NCBI GenBank assembly: GCA_023435645.1
Contig: JAEYRK010000038.1
Span: 1 to 12,393 of the forward strand
Direction: 5' to 3'
DNA from: Bacillota bacterium
GTDB lineage: Bacteria > Bacillota > Clostridia > Lachnospirales > Lachnospiraceae
Length of the DNA: 12,393 bases
Positions 1-6,964 of the stretch are shown in pieces (position 1 is the stretch's first letter; the number at the start of each line of letters is the position of its first letter). A program made the position numbers and the translations under genes. The notes beneath the pieces were generated by a model. That model had not been told where the DNA came from and made no database searches. It saw nothing but the letters and a program-made list of their open reading frames with translations.

Positions 1-6
1 GCTTCT

Positions 7-139
7 CTTTCCTCTCTCTTTCGGAGGAATGCTTCGCCTTCCTTCTCTCTGAGCATACCAGCACACGATTGCAAGTAAACTTGCTCGTGTGCTGGTATGC
101 TCAGAGAAAACGCAAGCGTTTTCCGAAAGGAGAGGAAAG
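7..139. repeat. Long imperfect palindrome with a perfect 23-bp inverted repeat
   Basis: The arms 46-68 and 85-107 are perfect reverse complements (23 bp). The intervening loop contains a further short inverted repeat (gcaagt/acttgc, 71-76 and 79-84). Outside the core, 7-24 pairs with 123-139 apart from one extra base, and the segments between (25-45 and 108-122) are also related but imperfect. The whole is therefore one fold-back of about 130 nt. Neither side is followed by a T-tract, so it does not look like a simple terminator. It lies outside any gene, downstream of the substrate-binding protein gene and beyond that gene's terminator, and may extend left past the window edge. It could be a palindromic interspersed repeat or a miniature mobile element; copy number cannot be judged here. 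Confidence 0.8.
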
Positions 140-164
140 ATTGCTTCGCTTCGCTTACGCGGAA

Positions 165-212
165 AATATAAAACATACAGAGGGACAACATACCCGTCCC
201 TTCTGTATGTTT
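165..212 (-). terminator. Rho-independent terminator of the LivK-like gene
   Basis: Segments 171-186 and 196-212 form a 16-bp stem with one bulged base and a 9-nt loop. Read on the minus strand, the stem is followed directly by TTTTATATTTT-like sequence. It sits about 35 nt after the stop codon of the substrate-binding protein gene, so it most likely ends that transcript before it reaches the palindrome at 7-139. Confidence 0.85.
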
Positions 213-245
213 CAGTTTTATCTATTCATTGCTCTGAATATATTA

Positions 246-1460
246 TTATTCAGCTGCTACATATGCGCCGCCCTTGATTACAACTGCTCTGGGAGCCTTG
301 TTAACCTCACCGGTTGCCGCCCAGGTCATGCCTGCGCCGGTCATGCCGTCAAAGCTAATCTGTGTCATTGCTGTTATCAGGCCATCACCAATCTCACTAA
401 CCTTCATATTAGGATTAACTCCGGCTTTCTCAGCTGCAGCTTTGATGATATAGATTGCATCATAGGCATCTGCCGCAAACTGGTTCGGTGTATCGCTATA
501 AGCTGCTTTGTAATCTGCTACGAATTTCTGAGTAGCCGCATCCGCTGCATCTGCTGCGAAAGGTGTTAAGAGCATAACGCCCTCAGCCAGTGCTGTGTCA
601 AAGTTCTCTACACCAAGGATACCATCCAGACCATCACAGCCAAAGAAGATCGGCTTATAATCCAGAGAAGCTGCCTGTGTCAGGATTAATGATGCTTCGG
701 AGTAGTAGATCGGAAGGAATACCAGCTCAGCACCGGCATCCTTAGCCTTCTGAAGCTGAACGAAGAAATCGGACTTGCTGTCCGCAGTAAATGCTTCTGC
801 AGCAACGATCTCAAAGCTCTGGCTACTTGCCTCTTCTGCAAATTTCTCATAAATACCGGAGGAATAGATATCGGAGCTGTCATAAATAACAGCTACCTTT
901 GTCGCAAGACCCTTTGTTCCGATATACTGAGCGGAAGCGATACCCTGGTTAGGGTCAGAGAAGCATACCTGGAAGGCATTATCATTCTTAATGGTCTCAG
1001 GTGAAGAGCCTGAGGGTGTCAGCTGGAACATGTTATCCTTTACTGACTCTGCTGCTACAGCGGTACTAGGTGTAGAGGTAACCGTACCCATAAGGATCTG
1101 CATTCCCCAGTCCTTTAAGCTGTTATACGCATTTACAGCCTTCTCTGCATCATGTTCATCATCTTCAAATTTGAATTCAATTAAGGAACCATTGATACCA
1201 CCGGCTGCGTTAATTTCCTTCACAGCCAATTCGGCACCATTCTTAACGCTCTGTCCGTAAACGGCTGCACCACCGGAAATCGGACCGATACCTCCGATAT
1301 AGAACTTTTTATCGGCATCTCCACTACCCTTCGCGTCATTGGTTTCACTTGTACCTTTTGCCTTATCGGATTCCTTACCCTCTTCCTTGGTTCCGCAGGC
1401 AGCTAAGCTGGCAACCAGCATAGCCAGTACTAAAACAAGACCTAAAATTCTTTTTTTCAT
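246..1460 (-). CDS. ABC transporter substrate-binding lipoprotein, branched-chain amino acid (LivK-like) type
   Basis: This 404-residue protein has a lipoprotein signal peptide: positive MKKR, a hydrophobic stretch and the lipobox L19-A20-A21-C22. A linker rich in Gly, Ser, Lys and Asp (about 23-51) follows, then a type I periplasmic-binding fold of the Peripla_BP_6 family from about residue 52. The opening IGGIGPISGGAAVYG and the later AVKEINAAGGINGS segment are typical of LivK-like receptors. After lipid attachment at Cys22 it would sit on the outer face of the membrane and hand an amino acid or similar small ligand to an ABC importer; the ligand cannot be read from sequence. An AAGGAGG site (1467-1473) lies 6 nt before the ATG. 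No permease or ATPase gene for this importer is in the window, and the gene has its own promoter and terminator, so it appears to be transcribed alone. Confidence 0.9.
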   Translation of the reverse strand: MKKRILGLVLVLAMLVASLAACGTKEEGKESDKAKGTSETNDAKGSGDADKKFYIGGIGPISGGAAVYGQSVKNGAELAVKEINAAGGINGSLIEFKFEDDEHDAEKAVNAYNSLKDWGMQILMGTVTSTPSTAVAAESVKDNMFQLTPSGSSPETIKNDNAFQVCFSDPNQGIASAQYIGTKGLATKVAVIYDSSDIYSSGIYEKFAEEASSQSFEIVAAEAFTADSKSDFFVQLQKAKDAGAELVFLPIYYSEASLILTQAASLDYKPIFFGCDGLDGILGVENFDTALAEGVMLLTPFAADAADAATQKFVADYKAAYSDTPNQFAADAYDAIYIIKAAAEKAGVNPNMKVSEIGDGLITAMTQISFDGMTGAGMTWAATGEVNKAPRAVVIKGGAYVAAE

Positions 1461-1634
1461 AAATATCCTCCTTGCTTCTTCGGTGGATTTCTCCTCCTGA
1501 TAGTTCAGGACATTAAGGCTTAAACGCTTTAACGTATTAATTTGGTGTCCTGTTAATGGTATAAATAAGACGTTCTATATGGATAAACAGCGAAATTTTC
1601 TGTTATACATCATGAACGCCTTTATTCTGCATCT
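1461..1634 (-). other. Leader (5' UTR) of the LivK-like gene
   Basis: About 170 nt separate the predicted transcription start from the ATG, longer than needed for translation. A 7-bp inverted repeat (caggaca at 1506-1512, tgtcctg at 1546-1552) encloses AT-rich sequence that can pair further (attaa/ttaat). I recognise no riboswitch or T-box consensus; in particular there is no T-box sequence and no terminator-like hairpin with a U-tract before the gene. Regulation in this leader is possible but not demonstrated. Confidence 0.35.
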
Positions 1635-1663
1635 ATCATACCCTTGCTTTTTTAGTTTGTCAA
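1635..1663 (-). promoter_or_regulatory. Sigma-A promoter of the LivK-like gene
   Basis: On the minus strand, TTGACA (1658-1663, perfect -35) is followed after exactly 17 nt by TATGAT (1635-1640, -10 with five of six matches). It lies between the zinc-ribbon gene and the LivK-like gene. No convincing terminator is visible between that upstream gene and this promoter, so some read-through from the clpX unit is possible. Confidence 0.8.
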
Positions 1664-1720
1664 TATAATATTTTTACGATATTTTAACAATTGATACTAC
1701 AATTCCTAGTCAAAATGAAC

Positions 1721-1933
1721 CTATAATTCCCCGCCGCATTTGTCGCAAAAGTCCAACCCTTCCAGCGTGATCCCTCCGCAATCCGGACATATGATTTTTT
1801 CAGGCAGAATCTCCCTCTCGACAATTTCATACTCCTCATCCTCTGCTTGAGCTTCCACGGAAGTCACCTCCTGACCACGCTTCTCCTCCAGCAACAGCTC
1901 CTCCAGCTCGTTCCTGTGATGAAACAGTGACAC
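1721..1933 (-). CDS. Small acidic zinc-ribbon protein
   Basis: This 70-residue protein starts at GTG (1931-1933), with a purine-rich GAGGGGG site about 7 nt upstream. The first 45 residues are charged, mostly acidic, with a Leu/Glu-rich helical segment (ELEELLLEEK). The C-terminus is a zinc ribbon: C49-P-D-C52-G-G, ten residues, then C63-D-K-C66-G-G. It lies 43 nt downstream of the ClpX-like gene on the same strand with no terminator between, so the two are probably cotranscribed. I do not recognise a named family beyond the zinc ribbon. It could be a protein-protein adaptor or simply a small metal-binding protein. The Cys pattern and ribosome binding site argue that it is a real gene. Confidence 0.7.
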   Translation of the reverse strand: MSLFHHRNELEELLLEEKRGQEVTSVEAQAEDEEYEIVEREILPEKIICPDCGGITLEGLDFCDKCGGEL

Positions 1934-1976
1934 AACAATCCCCCTCTTCCCTTGATTCCTATATACGCTTTCCCGA

Positions 1977-3398
1977 TCAGAGATTCGCAGTCCTCTGCGG
2001 AATTACCTTATGCTTTTCAGCCCCTCTCATCTCAATGACGGGTACGCCTTTACCCTCGATATAATCTCGGGTTATAATGACTCGGCCGATGTTATCATCC
2101 TTTGGTATCTCATACATAATATCTAGCATAATATCCTCAAGTATTGCCCTCAGCGCTCTGGCTCCGGTTTTCTTCTCCAATGCTTTCTCTGCAATTACCT
2201 CCAAGGCCTCCGGTGCAAACTCCAAATCCACCTCATCCATGGCAAGCAAACTCTGGTATTGCTTCAGGATTGCATTCTTTGGCTCCTTTAGCACCTTAAT
2301 TAGCATATCCTTCGTCAGACCCTCCAGAGAAAAGAGAATCGGAAGTCTTCCTAAGAATTCCGGAATCATCCCATACTCTCGGAGATCCTCAACCGTGGTC
2401 TTCTCCATGATATTCATATCATCATCATATTTATCCTTAAGGTCCGCTTTAAATCCAATGGAGGACTGCTTATTCAGCCTGGCCTTGATAATCTTATCCA
2501 GCTCAGGAAAGGCACCGCCACAGATAAATAGAATATTCTCTGTATTCACTGTAGTTAGAGGTACCATTGCATTCTTTGAAGAAGCTCCAACCGGAACCTC
2601 CACATCACTTCCCTCCAACAGCTTCAATAGCCCCTGCTGAACAGATTCTCCACTGACGTCCCTGCTGTTCGTATTACGCTTTTTGGCTATCTTATCAATC
2701 TCATCAATAAATACGATTCCCCGTTCTGCTTTGGCAGTATCATTGCCTGCCGCTGCCAGAAGCTTAGAAATCACACTTTCCACATCATCTCCGATATAAC
2801 CTGCCTCCGTCAGGGAGGTGGCATCTGTAATCGCTAACGGTACATTCAGCAGCTTTGCCAGGGTCTTTACCAGAAAAGTCTTGCCGCTGCCGGTGGGCCC
2901 GATCATCAGCATATTAGACTTCTCTATCTCGATGTCACGACCAAGCGACGAACCTATCCTCTTATAGTGGTTATACACTGCAACAGAGATGACCTTCTTC
3001 GCCCGCTCCTGTCCGATGATGAACTCATCCAGCTTTGCCTTAATTACGTGGGGGGAAGGAACATTTTTGCGATCAAAGACCTCCTCCTTATTCTCCTCCT
3101 CCGCTTTCTTCTTTTTCAGCTTCTGAGGCTCAGAGAGATCACTTTTCAGGCCGGTCATCCGGAGCAGGTCCGGAGAAATGCCGATCATATTAAGATACGG
3201 ATTATCTCCCTTATTAATGGTATCAAAGGTCTTCTGCATACAATCAGAGCAAATGCTGATGTTGTTTGGTATATGTACCATCTTACCTGCAATGCCCTCC
3301 GGTCTTCTACAGAGGTAGCATACCTCCTCATAATCCTCATGGTCCTCATGATGGGTGTTATATTTATCTTTATCGATTCTATCGTTATTATCCTTCAT
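1977..3398 (-). CDS. clpX: ClpX-like AAA+ unfoldase (ATP-binding subunit of Clp protease), variant type
   Basis: ClpX hexamers use ATP to unfold proteins and thread them into ClpP. Numbered from the preferred ATG (473 residues): a charged N-tail, a C4 zinc-binding domain (C27, C30, C50, C53), a long lysine/glutamate linker, Walker A GPTGSGKT (167-174), pore-1 loop GYIG (200-203), Walker B with IDEID (231-235), an IPEFLGRLP segment with the expected arginine finger, and a sensor-2 KKTGAR motif. The ClpP-docking IGF tripeptide is present (314-316), so ClpP partnership is likely. The conserved RKH substrate loop is replaced by Ser274-Lys275-Asn276 without a length change, and the protein is about 50 residues longer than typical ClpX. 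This suggests a second, specialised ClpX rather than the housekeeping copy, which usually lies next to clpP. The open frame extends to a TTG at 3408-3410, but that TTG overlaps the GGAGG site serving the ATG at 3396-3398. Confidence 0.88.
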   Translation of the reverse strand: MKDNNDRIDKDKYNTHHEDHEDYEEVCYLCRRPEGIAGKMVHIPNNISICSDCMQKTFDTINKGDNPYLNMIGISPDLLRMTGLKSDLSEPQKLKKKKAEEENKEEVFDRKNVPSPHVIKAKLDEFIIGQERAKKVISVAVYNHYKRIGSSLGRDIEIEKSNMLMIGPTGSGKTFLVKTLAKLLNVPLAITDATSLTEAGYIGDDVESVISKLLAAAGNDTAKAERGIVFIDEIDKIAKKRNTNSRDVSGESVQQGLLKLLEGSDVEVPVGASSKNAMVPLTTVNTENILFICGGAFPELDKIIKARLNKQSSIGFKADLKDKYDDDMNIMEKTTVEDLREYGMIPEFLGRLPILFSLEGLTKDMLIKVLKEPKNAILKQYQSLLAMDEVDLEFAPEALEVIAEKALEKKTGARALRAILEDIMLDIMYEIPKDDNIGRVIITRDYIEGKGVPVIEMRGAEKHKVIPQRTANL

Positions 3399-3400
3399 AT

Positions 3401-3407
3401 GATCCTC
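3401..3407 (-). promoter_or_regulatory. Ribosome binding site that sets the start of the ClpX-like gene
   Basis: On the minus strand the sequence TTGGAGGATCATATG places GGAGG 5 nt before the ATG at 3396-3398. The upstream in-frame TTG overlaps this site and has no suitably spaced site of its own, so translation most likely begins at the ATG. Confidence 0.75.
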
Positions 3408-3460
3408 CAACCTTCTATGGCAACTGTGAACGAAACAATTCTGATTTTATATATTATCAT

Positions 3461-3489
3461 ATTATATCGTATCCGTTCCAATCCTACAA
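3461..3489 (-). promoter_or_regulatory. Probable sigma-A promoter of the clpX-like unit
   Basis: On the minus strand TTGTAG (3484-3489, four of six -35 matches) is followed after 17 nt by a perfect TATAAT (3461-3466). It lies about 60 nt upstream of the ClpX-like start codon and downstream of the htrA terminator. No heat-shock operator such as a CIRCE inverted repeat is visible nearby. Confidence 0.65.
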
Positions 3490-3550
3490 TAGTTTAATAT
3501 AGACAACGAATAGACTGTGATCTATGAGAATGCTTGACTTTGTATGGATG

Positions 3551-3590
3551 TATAAAAATCGGGCGGATAACAATAACGTTATCCACCCGA
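3551..3590 (-). terminator. Rho-independent terminator of the HtrA-like gene
   Basis: Segments 3559-3571 and 3578-3590 form a GC-rich 13-bp stem with a 6-nt loop. The single imperfection is a G-U pair when read as minus-strand RNA but a C-A mismatch on the plus strand, which supports the minus-strand direction. An ATTTTTATA run follows on the minus strand. It lies about 24 nt after the stop codon of the protease gene. Confidence 0.9.
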
Positions 3591-3613
3591 ATTAATCAAG
3601 GAATGTAAGGTCT

Positions 3614-5107
3614 TTATTGTGCTGTCGGTATTTCTGCTCTGGAGCCGAGGGTTACAGTGATATTTTGCTCCTTATAGCTACCGCTCTCTCCGCGCATAAA
3701 GGTTACGTTGATATCTGTGCCTGCCTTAATGCTGGAGACCAGTTCTCTCAGCTGAGTACTGGAGGTGATTTCCTTATCATTGATCTTCGTAATGATGTCA
3801 CCCTGAAGAAGACCCGCCTTAGCTGCCGCTCCGCTTTCCATTACCTCGGATAAGAACACACCGACCGGAATATTATACATCTTGGAGATTTCCTCCGTTA
3901 CGTCCGTAGGGGTCACTCCGAGGAAACCCTGATCCTTTGTCTCAAGAATTTCTCTTGACATCAGGTCATTGATGATCGGTGTAGCTCTTGAGATTGGAAT
4001 TGCATAGCCCATACCCTCAACGGCATTTGAGGTATACTTCACGGTATTAATACCGATGACCTCTCCTTCTATATTCAATAGAGCACCTCCGCTATTACCG
4101 GGATTGATGGCAGCATCTGTCTGAAGCAGTACCATGGTCTTATAGGAATAGCTATCAGAAACCTCAACCTTTCTGTCCTTGGCACTGACATAACCCACTG
4201 TTACAGACTGCCCATAACCAAGGGCGTTACCAATTGCAACTGCCATCTCACCAACCTTGACCTCATCCGAATTGCCCAGTTTTGCAATCCTAATCGAGTC
4301 CAGGGTACTTTTCTCCATATTGGAGATATCCACGGTGACAACAGCCAGATCAGCGGCTGAATCCGTACCCTTAATGACCGCATTCACCTTTTTTCCGTCA
4401 ATGAAGGTAACCGTAATCTGATCTGTTCCCTCAACAACATGATTATTGGTGGCAATCAGCAGCTCCTTCTCATTCTTTCCTACGATTATGCCGGAACCGC
4501 TTCCTTCGCTGCTGTATTCCTGACCAAACCAATAATCCGTTTGTGTGGAAACGCTGGTAATCGATACGATGGACGGCATGGTAGCATCCACCATATTACT
4601 TACCGCCTCACCGGTGGTCATTTGAATATTGCCCTGTTCGGTACTTCCTACAGTCAGTCGGAGTTCACCGGCATCCTCCTCATTCCCGCTGCCAAGGATA
4701 AAGGTAGTATCCTTCCCTGCTTCCGGATTGATTCTATGATACAGGGTATTCACTCCAATAAAGCTTACTCCAGCCAATAATCCAAAGCAGGCAGCCTTCA
4801 GGATGAAAGAAAAGGGTCTGCGTTTCTTTGGTGCAGGAGCCTCCGCTCCAGTCGCAGCGATCGGGATATCAGAATTGTAATAATTCCAGGAGCTCGGTCT
4901 CGGTGTGTTATCCTGCTGCATCCCCTGGCTTGACATCTGCTCTGCCCAAAAGCTGTATTCCGGTGCTCTATATCCCTGCTCCGGTCCTCGATACCCCTGC
5001 TCCGGTGCTCTATATTCTTGCTCCGGTGCTCTATTCACCTGGGGTGATTCTATATGATCATTCTGAGAATCCGCCTGATTCCAATCTTTGTTTTCATAAT
5101 CTGCCAT
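3614..5107 (-). CDS. Membrane-anchored HtrA/DegP-type serine protease with PDZ domain
   Basis: HtrA proteases degrade misfolded proteins outside the membrane during envelope stress. Numbered from the preferred ATG (497 residues): a Gln/Pro/Tyr-rich cytoplasmic tail with heptad repeats (26-53), a basic stop KKRR (94-97), one membrane segment (about 100-121), a linker, a trypsin-like domain with triad His223 (TNNHVVEG), Asp253 (SAADLAVV) and Ser339 (GNSGG), and a PDZ domain (about 395-485). All catalytic residues are intact. The open frame extends 29 codons upstream to a GTG at 5192-5194, but that start has no ribosome binding site, whereas AAGGAG lies 7 nt before the ATG at 5105-5107; I therefore chose the ATG. 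The gene is monocistronic: it has its own terminator and is divergent from the sugar-phosphate transferase gene. Confidence 0.92.
   Translation of the reverse strand: MADYENKDWNQADSQNDHIESPQVNRAPEQEYRAPEQGYRGPEQGYRAPEYSFWAEQMSSQGMQQDNTPRPSSWNYYNSDIPIAATGAEAPAPKKRRPFSFILKAACFGLLAGVSFIGVNTLYHRINPEAGKDTTFILGSGNEEDAGELRLTVGSTEQGNIQMTTGEAVSNMVDATMPSIVSITSVSTQTDYWFGQEYSSEGSGSGIIVGKNEKELLIATNNHVVEGTDQITVTFIDGKKVNAVIKGTDSAADLAVVTVDISNMEKSTLDSIRIAKLGNSDEVKVGEMAVAIGNALGYGQSVTVGYVSAKDRKVEVSDSYSYKTMVLLQTDAAINPGNSGGALLNIEGEVIGINTVKYTSNAVEGMGYAIPISRATPIINDLMSREILETKDQGFLGVTPTDVTEEISKMYNIPVGVFLSEVMESGAAAKAGLLQGDIITKINDKEITSSTQLRELVSSIKAGTDINVTFMRGESGSYKEQNITVTLGSRAEIPTAQ
4961..5032 (-). repeat. 21-bp tandem repeats encoding RAPEQGY heptads in HtrA
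   Basis: About three and a half in-frame copies of a 21-bp unit encode RAPEQEY, RAPEQGY, RGPEQGY and RAPEY in the cytoplasmic tail of the protease (residues 26-51). Copies differ by a few bases. The heptads are proline- and tyrosine-containing, not coiled-coil like. In-frame unit gain or loss would change tail length without breaking the protease. Confidence 0.85.
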
Positions 5108-5429
5108 ATGATCTCTCCTTTCATTGATCGCTGAATTTAGAAATTGCAAATCTAATTCATTCTTTTCGTCCCTGTCCGAGACTTCACTATTCACTGTTTC
5201 AAGTTTGATTATGCATCAGGATCTATATCCTCCTGTTTATTTCATAGCATGAGTGTATCAGTATTTTGTGTAAAGATTGTGAAAAAAAATCAAAAAAATT
5301 GTGGCGTAAGAAGAGAAATCATCGTCGGCATTAAAGAAATCTTAATAAAAATCATATTGTTGAAAAGCTAATAATCATGTATTATAGTAGAGAAGCTGAC
5401 TAAATACTGAAAACGAGAGGTGACATCGA
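5108..5429. other. Divergent intergenic region between htrA-like and sugar-phosphate transferase genes
   Basis: This region holds the sigma-A promoter and ribosome binding site of the rightward gene. It also holds an open, in-frame 29-codon extension of the HtrA frame (5108-5194) that is probably untranslated leader, an AGGAGG motif on the minus strand (5229-5234), and A/T-rich runs around 5282-5302. I found no convincing -35/-10 pair for the leftward HtrA gene. The best candidate is an extended -10 of the form TGCTATGAA near 5245-5255, which is weak. No tRNA or other RNA gene is visible. Confidence 0.5.
5360..5388 (+). promoter_or_regulatory. Sigma-A promoter of the sugar-phosphate transferase gene
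   Basis: TTGAAA (5360-5365, five of six) and TATAGT (5383-5388, five of six) are separated by exactly 17 nt. The expected transcription start is about 35 nt before the ATG at 5430. The site GAGGTGA (5417-5423), a good match to the anti-Shine-Dalgarno, precedes the ATG by 6 nt. Confidence 0.85.
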
Positions 5430-6851
5430 ATGATAAAGGATAACCAGAGAATGTTGAACAGAGTTCAAGTCCTGTTGGATACTTTTATTATCATCATTGC
5501 ATATTTGATCACATATTACTTAAGATTCTTCAGCCCCTTGACACGGATTCCGTTTTTCTCGGCTGAGGTTGGCACCTTTTATCCACTGGCGGAGTATGCT
5601 CGTTACTTGCTGCTCATCGTTCCTCTTTATCTGATCATCTATTCCTATATGAAGCTCTATACACCAAGGAGGAATAAGAAGAGATGGTCCGAGTTTTTCA
5701 GCATCATCTTCTCCAATATCATCGGAGCGGTATTTTACCTGGCTCTGATCTATATGCTGGGAGAAAAACACATCTCCCGAACCTTTATGGTTCTGTTCCC
5801 CCTTACCAATGTACTGCTCACAACCTCATCTAGGATGCTGCTTGCCTATACCCTACGGACGGCAAGAAGAAAGGGCTATAATCTGAAGCATGTTATTCTG
5901 GTCGGTTACAGCCGTGCCGCAGAGAGCTATATTGACCGTATCTTTGCGAACCCTCAGTGGGGGTACTATATCCATGGGATTTTGGATGATACTATGGAGA
6001 AAGGAACCGTATATAAGAAGGTACCCGTCATCGGAAGCCTGGAGAATCTGGAAAGCTTCCTGACAAAGATGACCTTGGATGAGATTGCGATTACCTTAAG
6101 CATCAACGAGTATGAGAAGCTGGAGCAGGTGGTGGCTACCTGTGAAAAATCCGGAGTCCATACAAAATTCGTTCCGGATTACCACAACTTCATCCCCACA
6201 AGGCCTTATACCGAGGATTTATATGGTCTACCGGTCATTAATATCAGAAATGTGCCCCTTAGTAATACCTTCAATCAGCTGGTGAAGCGGCTTGTAGATA
6301 TCATCGGTGCAATCTTTGCTCTTACCATCTTCTCCCTTCCGATGCTGATCGTCGCCATATTGATTAAGCTTTCCTCCAGTGGTCCTGTGATCTTCACTCA
6401 GGTCCGTGTCGGTAAGCATAACAAAACCTTTAAAATGTACAAGTTTCGTTCCATGGTATTACAGAAGGAAGGGGACGAGAAAAAGTCCTGGACCACCAAT
6501 GGTGATCCCAGAGTTACCGGAATTGGTAAGTTCATCCGTAAGACAAGCATTGATGAGTTTCCCCAGTTTTTTAATGTATTAAAGGGAGATATGAGCCTGG
6601 TCGGGCCCCGTCCGGAACGCCCTTACTTTGTAGAAAAATTCAAAGAGGAAATACCCAGATATATGATTAAGCATCAGGTTTCCCCCGGCTTAACAGGTTG
6701 GGCTCAGATTAACGGCTATCGTGGAGACACCTCCATCCGGAAGCGCATCGATCATGATCTTTATTATATTGAGAACTGGACCCTTGGTCTGGACTTTAAA
6801 ATCATGTTCCTAACCATATTTAAGGGCTTTATTAACAAAAACGCTTATTAA
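5430..6851 (+). CDS. Undecaprenyl-phosphate sugar-phosphate transferase (polyprenyl glycosylphosphotransferase)
   Basis: The protein (473 residues) transfers a sugar phosphate from a nucleotide sugar, in this family often UDP-glucose or UDP-galactose, to undecaprenyl phosphate, the first step of lipid-linked glycan synthesis. It has the WcaJ/CpsE-type layout: four or so N-terminal membrane segments (about 15-140), a soluble Rossmann-like domain beginning at KHVILVGY (about 153-275), a hydrophobic re-entrant helix (about 287-313), and the bacterial sugar transferase catalytic domain (about 318-473). The latter shows YKFRSM, the catalytic Asp-Glu pair D375-E376 in DEFPQFFNVLKGDMSLVGPRPERP, and PGLTGWAQINGYRG. 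Length fits the family. The gene stands alone between its promoter and a bidirectional terminator. It may start the glycan to which the nearby tag genes add glycerol phosphate, but the sugar specificity and that link are inference. Confidence 0.93.
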   Translation: MIKDNQRMLNRVQVLLDTFIIIIAYLITYYLRFFSPLTRIPFFSAEVGTFYPLAEYARYLLLIVPLYLIIYSYMKLYTPRRNKKRWSEFFSIIFSNIIGAVFYLALIYMLGEKHISRTFMVLFPLTNVLLTTSSRMLLAYTLRTARRKGYNLKHVILVGYSRAAESYIDRIFANPQWGYYIHGILDDTMEKGTVYKKVPVIGSLENLESFLTKMTLDEIAITLSINEYEKLEQVVATCEKSGVHTKFVPDYHNFIPTRPYTEDLYGLPVINIRNVPLSNTFNQLVKRLVDIIGAIFALTIFSLPMLIVAILIKLSSSGPVIFTQVRVGKHNKTFKMYKFRSMVLQKEGDEKKSWTTNGDPRVTGIGKFIRKTSIDEFPQFFNVLKGDMSLVGPRPERPYFVEKFKEEIPRYMIKHQVSPGLTGWAQINGYRGDTSIRKRIDHDLYYIENWTLGLDFKIMFLTIFKGFINKNAY

Positions 6852-6964
6852 ACCACGCTTCCTGAATACTACAGATCGGTATATCCGTACAGCTTCTGAT
6901 CATAGACCGAATCAGCTGCTCGTATACAAAATGATAGAATCAATATCCTATCAATGGTAAATCA

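Noticed and set aside
46..107. Perfect inverted repeat considered as a transcription terminator
   Set aside because: Neither strand has a T-rich tract after the stem, and a proper terminator for the neighbouring gene already exists at 165-212.
69..569. Plus-strand open frame of 166 codons
   Set aside because: It runs antisense through the end of the LivK-like gene and across the palindrome and terminator; its protein is cysteine-rich without family features and it lacks a credible ribosome binding site.
1461..1634. T-box or known riboswitch in the LivK-like leader
   Set aside because: No T-box consensus, no terminator/antiterminator pair and no recognisable aptamer core could be found by eye.
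2077..2640. Plus-strand open frame of 187 codons, and the similar one at 2967-3497
   Set aside because: Both are antisense to the ClpX-like gene, whose motifs are intact. The translations are serine- or leucine-rich shadow sequence with no recognisable domain.
5192..5194. GTG as the start of the HtrA-like protein (526 residues)
   Set aside because: It has no ribosome binding site, whereas the ATG 29 codons downstream has AAGGAG at ideal spacing.
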